From: Plantago major
Taxonomy: Eukaryota; Streptophyta; Magnoliopsida; Lamiales; Plantaginaceae
Reading direction: 5' to 3'
Length of the DNA stretch: 64,000 bases
Assembly (NCBI GenBank): GCA_026545765.1
Contig: CM048844.1
Span: forward strand, 69,297,035-69,361,034
Shown: in pieces, positions 56,105 to 64,000 of the stretch
Layout: each line of letters starts with the position of its first letter
Numbering within the stretch: position 1 is the stretch's first letter
Made by a program: the position numbers and the translations under genes
The notes under the pieces: model-generated
What the model saw: only the letters and a program-made list of their open reading frames with translations
What the model was told of the DNA's origin: nothing
Databases searched by the model: none

Positions 56105-56964
56105 CCCTCGACAACTAAGCCATCATGAAACAAGGGGTCGAGCTATAAGACCTAAAACAAGCACTTCTTGGGAGGCAACCCAAGTTTATGTTTACTTTTA
56201 CGCATTTACTTTCGCATTTTCAATTTTCGCCTTTTTTCCATTTTCCGTGCCAAAATTATTTTTCGAAAAACGTTATCAAAATCATTTTCAAAAAATTCTT
56301 ATTTATTATGTTCGCTTTTTGAAAAAACGAAAAAACCAAAAAGATTCGAAAACACGCGATTCATCGCAAAAAGAGAGCAGTGAGGATGCGGTCGCCAGTC
56401 AGCTCACTCTTCCCCTTTTAAAAGCCCTTCTTCGAATTTCTTCCCCCCCCCCCCCCCCACTTCATTTTACTTCCAAAATTTTCATTTTCTTCACATTTTG
56501 CACTTACCATTGCATTCTTAGCTTATTCATCCATCAACAACATCAAGTAAGTAATCTCTACTCTTGCTCATCTCAATTTCATCTTCATTATCAAGTTTAA
56601 ATCCCTTAACTCTTTGCTTGCACTTTTTTCATACTTCTTTGGTGCCTTGCAATTACATGCTTCATTTGATTGATATGGGTACTAATTGTTGATGAGATTA
56701 CATGCTTACTAGTAGAGTTTAACTTGTTATCACTTGTCTTGGTAGAGACATGGCAACTTGTTAGAGAAATTGAGAGTTTCGGGTCATGCCCACCAAGTTT
56801 GATGAAATGCCTCAAGGAAACAAATTCTCTTAATGACTTCTTTCTCTTTCGATTACTACTCGTATGGTTTTTACTTGATGATATTATGCTTAGGAAACAT
56901 ACTTGCTAAGTCATATGCTCTTAGGATGATCCTTCATATGCATTATGCTCTCCAACTTGATACT
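56105..56964. other. Spacer of Z with poly(C)
   Basis: It matches 41506-42340 of Y in reverse. It includes a run of about 17 C at 56443-56459, where Y has about 10, and the leader 'CATCAAGTAAGTAATCTC' (56551) that resembles a splice donor before the missing ORF3. Confidence 0.7.
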
Positions 56965-57015
56965 TGACAATCAATATACTGATGGGTCGGGTTCCATCAG
57001 TATATGACAATCAAT
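56965..57015. repeat. 12-bp hairpin between 11-bp direct repeats at the truncation point of Z
   Basis: TGACAATCAAT occurs at 56965-56975 and 57005-57015. Between and overlapping them, ATATACTGATGG (56974-56985) pairs perfectly with CCATCAGTATAT (56994-57005) around an 8-nt loop. It lies exactly where similarity to Y stops. Confidence 0.85.
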
Positions 57016-57049
57016 TTATTATCATTCTTTATTAGCCCAAATTTATAGC

Positions 57050-57925
57050 ATTATTAAGGATCTTAGTTGCTTTATCCTTTAAAGACTAATACTCATAAAG
57101 TTATTATGTGCAAATGGATTGCATGGGACACCCGTTTTTAGCTCTAAACACTGATGGATTTTGTATAAAAGAAACGGGGAATACGGGTTTTGGTTGTGTT
57201 ATTAGAAATGCAAGGGGAAAGTTGTTGGCATAAAACGCGGGGATATGGGTTTCCTCTCCCCTACCGCATGCTGCACTACCTCCTGGTGCTTTAAAGTTTG
57301 TACTATGGTTGTACCATATGCATTAAATGTTGTATGGTACAACAAATTAGAGCACCAGGAGGTAGTGCAGCATGCAGTAGTGTAGAAAAAATTAATATAT
57401 TGGACCTAATTCAAATAATAGGGCGGAGCTGGACGCAATACGTCATGGCTTATTGCTTGCAAAAAAATCTTCGGGTGTCTCATCTTGCAATACAAACTGA
57501 CTCTCAATTTGTTATCAATCTAATTGACATGCATCAGAAGCTAGGAAGAAGTTAACAACATCAACGAACAGGGCAATGCACCACAATCTGCTTGAGGATA
57601 TTTCCAAGTTACTAGATGGCCTATGTGCGTACAAGATTTGTTTCGTTTATCGGGAGGTTAATCAAGTTGCTGATGCACTTGCACATTGGGGTTTCCTTGG
57701 AAGGAAATCTTACAACTTCTAAATGGTTTATGCTCGAATGTTGGTTTATCTGGTATGAACAGTTGTAGTGAAACTTGGTATCGTGAACTAGTTGGTTTAA
57801 GTCCTCTTTTGTTGTATGATCTAAATGGTACGACTCCACGCATAATATCAGTTAACGGAGGCTAGTTATTTAGCTTTGTATTATCACCATGAATGAATGT
57901 TATCTTTCAAAAAAGAAAAAATGAT
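57050..57925 (+). pseudogene. LINE RNase H domain, degenerate
   Basis: Fragments of the plant LINE RNase H domain are visible: LNTDGFCIKETGNTGFGCVIRNARGKLL (57147-57228, one frame), then AELDAIRHGLLLA and HLAIQTDSQFVINLI (57427-57530, shifted), then FRV/VYREVNQVADALAHWGF (57645-57698). A foldback at 57261-57380 interrupts the domain. The 3' end has an A-rich stretch at 57909-57920. No upstream endonuclease or RT was found. Confidence 0.7.
57261..57380. repeat. Long foldback with 30-bp arms
   Basis: 57261-57290 and 57351-57380 are inverted copies with a single difference that still allows a G-U pair. The 60-nt loop contains a second inverted pair around GGTTGTACCATA/TATGGTACAAC. Outside, the sequence returns to LINE RNase H. 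Confidence 0.92.
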
Positions 57926-57933
57926 GTGACTAT

Positions 57934-58035
57934 GTCAACGGTTATTGGCTCAAGTGGTAAGGAACATGATTTCACTTAAACAATGTAACGATTTCGATCC
58001 ATGTGAATGTAAAAAACACCGCTAGAAGAGTCACC
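57934..58035 (+). mobile_element. Probable tRNA-derived SINE fragment
   Basis: An A-box-like TGGCTCAAGTGG (57946-57957) and a B-box-like GATTTCGATCC (57990-58000) have the order and spacing of an internal RNA polymerase III promoter. The 3' tail is not clear. It directly follows the A-rich end of the LINE relic. Confidence 0.5.
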
Positions 58036-58100
58036 TCTTTCAAAATGGCCCAACAGTACATTGTTGGATTAGTCCCGCCCTCACTTCCAAGTCCATTAAA

Positions 58101-58470
58101 CAATTATATTTCTCTTTCTACAATACTTTTTCTCTCTTTTTACCTTTTGAATTAAATTAATAATTCTAAATCAATTAAAAAATATTAAAATCAATCAAAT
58201 AACTTAAAAAATAAAAGACACTATTTATTTCCTACACAAATCACTTATTTCTTAATTACACATACTATATAACATTCTATAAACCATATATATTTCTCTT
58301 TCTACTATACTTTTTCTCTTTTTACCTTGTCAATTAAATTAATAATTCTAAATCAATTAAAATATATTAAAATCAATCAAATAACTTTAAAAATAAAAGA
58401 CATTATTTATTTCCTACACATATTATTTATTTCTTAAACATACTATAGAACAACTCTATAAACAATATAA
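58101..58470. repeat. 184-bp tandem duplication, AT-rich
   Basis: TATTTCTCTTTCTAC.ATACTTTTT, ATTAATAATTCTAAATCAAT and AAAAGACA.TATTTATTTCC recur with a constant 184-bp offset. Two copies are present. Confidence 0.88.
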
Positions 58471-58572
58471 TGTATAATTTTAACAATATTACAAATCTAA
58501 CAATATCACAAACATCAACAACTATCATCAACTAAAATATTTAGTACGTAAACTTAATTTGTATCCTTCTCA

Positions 58573-58620
58573 TTCTTTCGTACTTGCTGGATGTCGTTCT
58601 TTCGTACTTGCTGGATGTGA
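58573..58620. repeat. 24-bp tandem duplication
   Basis: TTCTTTCGTACTTGCTGGATGT is present at 58573 and 58597 without mismatch. Confidence 0.9.
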
Positions 58621-58750
58621 GCCGCTTAATTAAGAAGACTAGTCTTGTTCTACAAATCATATACCCTCATGTTCACATGAGTGATTTTGTCCGGACAACA
58701 GACCCACCGCAATGTAATGTGTAATGTAGCTGGCAATATATATATATATA

Positions 58751-59002
58751 CTCGCTCGGTCCCGCAGAACTTTATTCATTTGTTATTTTTAGACGTACCA
58801 CAGAATTTCATACATTATCAAAAAAGTAAGCTACCCCACACTTAACAAATAATAAACAATCTCAACTTTACACTCAAATTACACATTTTACAACTAAAAG
58901 TACATTTTTTTCCTATCTTTTCCATATTCTATCATTACTTTAACTTTTCGCATAAAACTGTGCGTTAACCCTAATGTATGAAGTTCTCCGGGACAGAGGA
59001 AG
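58751..59002. mobile_element. Stowaway MITE, 252 bp
   Basis: Ends CTCGCTCGGTCCC and GGGACAGAGGAAG are flanked by TA. It is the same family as 36450-36698 (shared 'ATTCTATCATTACTTTAA' and 'CGCATAAAACTG.GCG'). The termini have diverged more. Confidence 0.88.
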
Positions 59003-59063
59003 TATATGCTAAAACGTGCGAACACGGTCCGCGTGTCATTGTGTCACCAAGTTACAAATTATA

Positions 59064-59270
59064 CTCCCTCGTTTCGAATTCAACATCGCACATTCCATTT
59101 TTATGAGACGTATCAATTTCAATTTCTCATCCTTTTAATGAAAAATCTATGTTCTATTTTATTCACTCTCTCACATACTTTATTCAATATTCAATCATTT
59201 CCTATTTAATTACCATATCTCCTACTTTATTCAATTTGCTCTTAAAATTTTTGTCCGGTACAGAGGGAGT
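59064..59270. mobile_element. Stowaway MITE, 207 bp
   Basis: It starts CTCCCTCGTTTCG and ends CCGGTACAGAGGGAG between TA dinucleotides. Similar to the degraded copy at 24366. Confidence 0.85.
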
Positions 59271-59272
59271 AT

Positions 59273-59994
59273 AATATAAGTAACATATGAATATAAGTAA
59301 TATTGTTGTATCTTATAATAGATTACATTTTTCAAGTTGAAATAGGGTTTGGTTTAGTGCAAGTTGATCCGTATTAATTTAATTAGAGAAGATGGAGAAG
59401 GAAGATTTGCAATCCTTGTTTTGATGAATTGGTTTTGTCAGGATTGAATTATGACATGTAATTTAATTGGAGAAAACAAAATGCGTTTTTTTAATGATAA
59501 ATTGATTTTGTTAGGATTGAATTAGGACTTGAAATTTTATTGGAGAAGACATATTGGTTTTTTTTGTCATTAAAGTCTAATTTACATATATATGTGAAAA
59601 AGTATATAAAGTAATATTGTTGTTTTTTTATAATAGATTGCCTTTTTTAGTTGAATTAGGGTTTAAGTTAGTGCAAATTGATATTGTATGTTTTTATTTA
59701 AGGGAAAATTACACCAGATCTCCCCAATAAACAGGGGTCGCTCATTTTGGTCCCTCCGTTTTCAACAATAACACCGTAGGATAAGTTTCAGAAATCAATT
59801 ATATTTTGAACCAAAAGTCAAAGGGTGATTCCTACGTGGCAGACAAATAGTGACGTGGATAAGGAAAATGATTTTCACATTTTTCTTTGTTTCTACTTTT
59901 CCTTCTAATTTGGCGGCTGGACCAATATGTAATAAATTTATTGAAGCAACCAGCCGTTACACTAGTCGTTGGACTAATCTATAATAGAATAATA
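59273..59994. other. AT-rich DNA, possible outer MITE
   Basis: 59330-59700 contains loosely repeated 'TTGTTAGGATTGAATTAGGA' phrases. 59702-59990 opens with GGGAAAATTACACCAGATCTCCCC, a Mutator-MITE-like terminus, but a matching right end was not found beyond 60750. Confidence 0.4.
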
Positions 59995-60750
59995 GGGAAA
60001 ATTACATATACCACCCCTGCAATATAGCCTCTTTTCAATTTAGCCCCTTCTATTGAAACAATTACAAATCAACCCATTTTTTACACACGAAAAAAAATGT
60101 AATTACAGATAGGCCCAAAAGTAAACTATTTCACCCATTTTATCTTTTATTTATAATTCAAAAATTAATTAATTCTCTCTTATTGCAAACTAAACCCCAA
60201 AATATTTATAACTCTCACAAACAAACCCCAAAAATTATATTTCTTCAAATCTAACTACCCACCATTTTCAACCACCTTCCACCACCTCCATCTTTGTCAA
60301 CTTCTTCTCCTTCTTCCACCTTCCTCCATCTTCTTCGTCCTACAAAAGCTCGAAGAGAAAAAGCCTCCATTGAAGTCGCTAACATTCGATTGAAATGTAA
60401 TACCCAATCCGGAGTTGTATATAATAGCTTCGATCGGAGCTTTTTTGAAGAAGGAAGAAGAAATGGAGGAGGAAGAAGAAAAAAAAATTGGGTATATTTT
60501 GTAAACAAATTTTATTGGGATTTAATTTACAATAATAATGAGTCATTGTTGTAATTTATAAAATATTAAAGTCCAATGTGTAGTAAATTGAAGATTGTAA
60601 TTGCAACTAAGTCCAATTCATTTTCCTTTTCATTTATTTTATTTCTGGTCAACTCAAAAATCAGGTTTTGGGTGTATCTGTAATTGTTTGAATAGAAGGG
60701 ACTAAACTGTAATTGACCCAAATTTAAGGGGTAGGAAACGTAATTTTCCC
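59995..60750. mobile_element. Mutator-type MITE, 756 bp
   Basis: Termini are GGGAAAATTACATATACCAC and, inverted, GGGAAAATTACGTTTCCTAC. ATAATA flanks both sides (59989-59994, 60751-60756), shorter than the expected 9 bp. Subterminal parts match 49230-50229, whereas the core (60240-60490) differs and contains pyrimidine-rich then GA-rich sequence. Confidence 0.8.
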
Positions 60751-60936
60751 ATAATATATTATGGACTAATATTTAATTAAAATATGCTGCTAAATTTTAA
60801 AAAAAAATAGTCGTTATTAGAGGAATCGGTTTGTCAATTTAAGGTTCTTTTTGGTCCATTTAAGCATGCACAACCTAAAATTTGTTTCCTTTTGTTTTCT
60901 TTCTTTCTTTTTTTTTTTTTTTTTTGGATAGGTATA

Positions 60937-62534
60937 TGTTAGGAATATTTGTTTAGATTTTGATCAGCAATTTAATGACTTATCTTAGCTCAGAAAGGTG
61001 GTTAGTACTCTTGGTTCACTTGAACACTGTAAAGAGGAAAATCACTAAGTATGACAGTCTAGCAAATCTTATATAGGATGTTAGGTCTCTGAATGTAATT
61101 TTTTATTTCTCTGAAGAACACCAAGAAGAAGGCATCCGGCAGAAGAGCTCAACATTTTTTGAAGATTTGAAGACTGCACAAGATTGCTGGAGACTAAGGT
61201 CATCAGATACCTATGTCCAGATATCTTGAAGAAACAAGTGTTTTTCAATAAACAAGTGTTGCAAAAGATATCTGAGAATACAAGGTTTCTAAATGAGGAA
61301 AAGTGCCCATAGATATCTACACTCAGATACCTTGGATAAAAACTACGTTTCTGGGAAACAATGTTGTAACAAGTATCTGGAGATGTGAAGGTCTCTGAAA
61401 AGGGACGTGCAATGCTTCAGAAAGCATACATAGTTCCGTTGGCACTACAGGACAAAGTATAGTACAGTACATTAAATGCGCGGACATAAATGTCTGAACA
61501 AAAACGGCAGTCTCTGAGAAGAAGACAAACGTATAACAGTACTATACTCATATATCAATAGTTTGAATTTCATTGAGCCTAACGGATACTATTCAAACGG
61601 CATGATTTTCAACTATAAATATCAAAACTTAGAATGCTTGAAAAATACACAGAACTCAAACCAAGAACACCGAACACTATCTTTCAAACTCTCAAGCATA
61701 CTACTTACCTTCAAGCTTTATGTTGCGACCAAAGCTCTTGATTCTAAGTAGCACAAAAGTTCTAAGTGTCCTGATCCTTAACAAGCATTGTTATCTGTGA
61801 AGGAGTTGAATTAAGATTTCATATCCGAGATTCATTCTCTTGAACACTTATCATAGACTTGGGTCAGTAAAGAACAAGATACCATACATTGAAAAGTGTG
61901 TTAAGTATACTTGATTCATAGAGCTATCTGCATAACTGAATAAGTTATTAAAGAAGCTCACCTGAAAAACTACCTTAACCAACACCTTAATCGGCGTGGA
62001 GTACAGGAAGTACTTAGTTTGGGAAACTAAGGAATAACTCCAAGGTTACTGAGCATAGGAAGTACTTAGTTTGGGATACTAAGGAATAGCTCAAAAGGTT
62101 TCTGAGTATAGGAAGTACTTGGCTGAGAAAGCCAGGGAATAACTCAGGGGGAACACTTGGTTGGGAACCTAGTGTATTTAGGAATCGAGAGAAGATATTT
62201 GTAAGGTTAACTCAATGATCTGTCTTAGTGGATTCTAGGTCTGAGAAAGGCCGAAGTGGATTAGTTGAAGGATTACGCCACCTTCAGATACCACTATAAA
62301 GACTTGTGTTATTTACTTTTTGCATTTTATAACTTGCTTTATTTACTTTGCTAAGTATTTACACATATCTTGCTAAACACGTGCACTTATCACAAAAAGT
62401 CTTCCGCTCTCTGAAAATAAGTATCAGGTATCTTCACAGATATCTGAAAATTGTGTTTATCGACAAAAGTTTGAAAAAGACTATTCACCCCCCCCCCCCT
62501 CTAGTATTTTACTTTGCCGTTATCTGGACCAACA
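60937..62534 (+). mobile_element. 5' LTR of the SIRE-like element (~1598 bp)
   Basis: It runs from TGTTAGGAATATTTG to CTGGACCAACA. It includes a TATA box at 61613-61620 (CTATAAAT), a hairpin repeat array at 61999-62174 and a poly(C) at about 62487-62500. The left boundary is inferred from the TG and its inverted similarity to the end; the 3' LTR is outside the window. Confidence 0.75.
61999..62174. repeat. 52-bp tandem repeats each carrying a hairpin
   Basis: AGGAAGTACTT begins units at 62005, 62057 and 62110 (period 52-53). The hairpins are CTTAGTTT-GGG-AAACTAAG (62013), CTTAGTTT-GGG-ATACTAAG (62065), CTTGGCT-GAGAA-AGCCAGG (62118) and CACTTGGTT-GGG-AACCTAGTG (62154). They lie downstream of the TATA box, in the transcribed part of the LTR. 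Confidence 0.88.
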
Positions 62535-62536
62535 AG

Positions 62537-62548
62537 TGGTATCAGAGC
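62537..62548 (+). other. Primer-binding site, initiator-Met tRNA type
   Basis: TGGTATCAGAGC, two bases after the LTR end: the standard primer site of plant copia elements. Confidence 0.95.
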
Positions 62549-62652
62549 GGGAGGTTCCCAAGCCTTCTGCACTGAACCTAGATCCCAGATAAGTGCTCAC
62601 TAACTGCCTTTCACCTACACTTGATTTCTTTGTTTAGTGTGTTTGCTGTAGG

Positions 62653-63836
62653 ATGTCTTTAAGTGACGCCCCAATTCTCAAGCCAGAGAATCATGAGAAA
62701 TGGAAGAACAACATGATGCTCCACCTAGAAGCCATTAGTGACGAAATGATGGACGTGATAAAGATTGGCCCCATAGTCATTCAACAACTCAAGCAGGTCA
62801 TGGAGGTTTCTAATGGTAGAGACAGAGAGCCAAGTGATGGCTCCTCACAGACAGATGCGTCAACAAGTGGGAGACCTACCAGTCAAGTTATTTACGAGCT
62901 AAAGCCTAGAGAGCTCTGGACATCGGAAGATGCCAAGAGAAATCGACTGGATGGTCAGGCTCGCAATATCATCATACGTTCTACTCCAGAGCACGTACAG
63001 TTAAACTGTGGGGTGCAAAAATGGCGAAAGTGGCCTGGCAACTAATTGAGGAAATCTGTGCTGGCATTGAGAAAACAAAGGAAAATAAGTTCGAGGTTTT
63101 GAAGCTCAAATTCCAAAACTTTAAACAAGGTCCCACAGAGACTCTTGAAGAACTAGATTTCCGGTTTACAACACTCATGAGTGATATGGCTGCACTTGGT
63201 GAAAGCAATAGATATACCCAACCAGAAAAAATTAAGACTATTGTGAGAAGTCTAAATCATAACTGGGAGCATACAAAGTTTTTCTACTTTAACCAAGGAA
63301 TGCCAGATATCACTCCAGTGGAACTTTTCTCTCACCTTGCCACTGTTGACTATGAGACAACTCAAAGAGAACACACAACTGAAAAGTTGTAGAATGTTGC
63401 TCTAGTTGCTCAAGGAACTTCTGAAAAGAAGGAAGGCAAGGAGGTGACTGAGGAGAATGCTCTTGCTGTAAAGCAAATGATAAAATATGTCAGTCGGGAG
63501 ATTGAGAGAAGAAAAGCCAAAGAGAAACTGAAAAAGCATCTAGGCTCAAATTATCATCAGTACAAAAATATGCAACTGTCTAGCTCGCTGAACAAGCCGG
63601 CTCAGAAAGCATCTATTACTGAGGAAGCAAAAATCGGAAACGATATCTTTTTCTATTGTCTGAAACCTGGTCATTTCAAAAAGGATTGCCCTGCCTTCAA
63701 CAAGCTAAAGACAGGTGACAAGAAAGATAGAAGAAACTTCAAGAGAGGTCAGAGATCTCTGCTCACTGAGGAAAGAAAGAAGATAGAAATCCAACTGGAT
63801 GCTCTAGACTGTCTGACTCTGAGCATGAAGACTTAG
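62653..63836 (+). pseudogene. gag of the SIRE-like element
   Basis: ATG 62653 starts MSLSDAPILKPENHEKWKN, the N-terminus of a copia-type gag polyprotein (UBN2/DUF4219 style). A frameshift near 63000-63040 moves to the next frame, which holds the capsid-like region (VLKLKFQNFKQGPTETLEE, LGESNRYTQPEKIKTIVRSL). A stop follows at 63390. The same frame continues to a zinc knuckle (63652-63693) reading FFYCLKPGHFKKDC, in which the first cysteine of the CX2CX4HX4C motif is phenylalanine. Basic and acidic segments follow, with another stop at 63834. The copy cannot make intact Gag. Confidence 0.8.
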
Positions 63837-64000
63837 ATGATTCCACACTGCCTTCTCCAGAGATGTGTGGTGTTTCTCATGAAGTGGTTGACTTTGGTCA
63901 AAAGAAGAAAGAAGTGTGTGGAGTGGCTGAAGAAATCTTTCCAGATATCTCCAACATTGAACCTTGTCTCATGGCTGATGAGGTAACACATACTTCTTGT
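63837..64000 (+). other. Continuation of the SIRE-like internal region
   Basis: This is acidic gag tail or the gag-pol junction (ESP/DE-rich in translation), cut by the window end. No protease motif has been reached. Confidence 0.5.

Larger units (their letters stand above)
52213..56970 (+). mobile_element. Athila-like element Z, relative of Y, 3' part missing
   Basis: A plus-oriented LTR (52213-53340) is followed by a primer-binding site, gag, protease, ORF2 and a spacer matching Y in order and sequence. Similarity to Y stops near 56970, inside the spacer before ORF3, at the counterpart of about 41506. No ORF3 or 3' LTR follows. Like Y it has no reverse transcriptase. Confidence 0.85.
60937..64000 (+). 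mobile_element. SIRE/Maximus-like Ty1/copia element, 5' part
   Basis: The LTR (60937-62534), an initiator-Met-type primer site (62537) and gag (62653 onward) read on the plus strand and run off the right edge. The C-run just before the LTR end and the LTR end directly followed by AGTGGTATCAGAGC are typical of SIRE/Maximus elements. Confidence 0.85.

Noticed and set aside
60294-60554. Basic/Ser-rich open frame in the 59995 MITE
   Set aside because: It lies in the variable core of a MITE, has low-complexity composition (CTT/GAA-rich), and has no homologue recognised.

Overview
The window is plant nuclear DNA, almost certainly from a eudicot. It holds one spliced, intact host gene, a cytosolic-type serine hydroxymethyltransferase (SHM4-like, 4 exons, 471 residues, about 16.88-19.62 kb). 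Nearly everything else is nested transposable elements: Ty3/gypsy relics of Tat, Athila and probably chromovirus type, a Ty1/copia SIRE-like element, a CACTA transposon, Stowaway, Mutator-like and PIF/Harbinger-like MITEs, LINE fragments and a probable SINE. The base composition is AT-rich, and no bacterial-type operons or tRNA/rRNA genes were seen. Species cannot be fixed from sequence alone.

Layout. (1) 1-16566: a minus-strand Tat-lineage-like LTR retrotransposon with no pol. It has a 5' LTR at 15882-16566, a primer-binding site, gag-protease relics at about 13.1-15.6 kb, and a polypurine tract and partial 3' LTR at the window's left edge. A plus-strand antisense gene (Transposase_28 type), with its own CCAAT/TATA promoter and introns, lies inside it. 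That antisense gene is split by a 5164-bp CACTA element (4873-10036, TSD TAC). A 729-bp MITE sits in the tandem repeats near the 3' LTR. (2) 16567-19690: the SHM4-like gene, only 312 bp from the LTR edge. (3) 19.7-26.6 kb: gene-poor, AT-rich DNA with MITEs and a short 5'-truncated LINE. (4) 26.6-36.4 kb: tandem repeats, oppositely oriented Athila-type LTRs, a solo LTR with a perfect TSD, an (AT)n block and an insertion carrying many AAGCATC motifs. (5) 36.7-49.0 kb: an LTR element (X) whose 5' LTR is split by a complete minus-strand Athila-like element (Y) with no reverse transcriptase. (6) 49.2-60.8 kb: Mutator-type MITEs, a plus-strand relative of Y (Z, 3'-truncated), LINE RNase H debris, a probable SINE and Stowaways. 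(7) 60.9-64.0 kb: the 5' end of a SIRE/Maximus-like copia element running off the right edge.

How the parts relate. The insertions can be ordered by target-site duplications: CACTA inside the antisense gene inside the Tat-like element; Y (TSD CCCTA) inside X (TSD TATTG), itself inserted at the edge of a Stowaway; a solo LTR (TSD TCAAC) inside a minus-strand Athila LTR. Only the SHM4-like gene is predicted to make a working host enzyme. The most unusual signals are several arrays of short hairpins whose two arms change together between copies: the CACTA subterminal regions, a CACTA-internal minisatellite and the SIRE LTR. Next are the AAGCATC array and a short acidic ORF shared by the two pol-less Athila copies.
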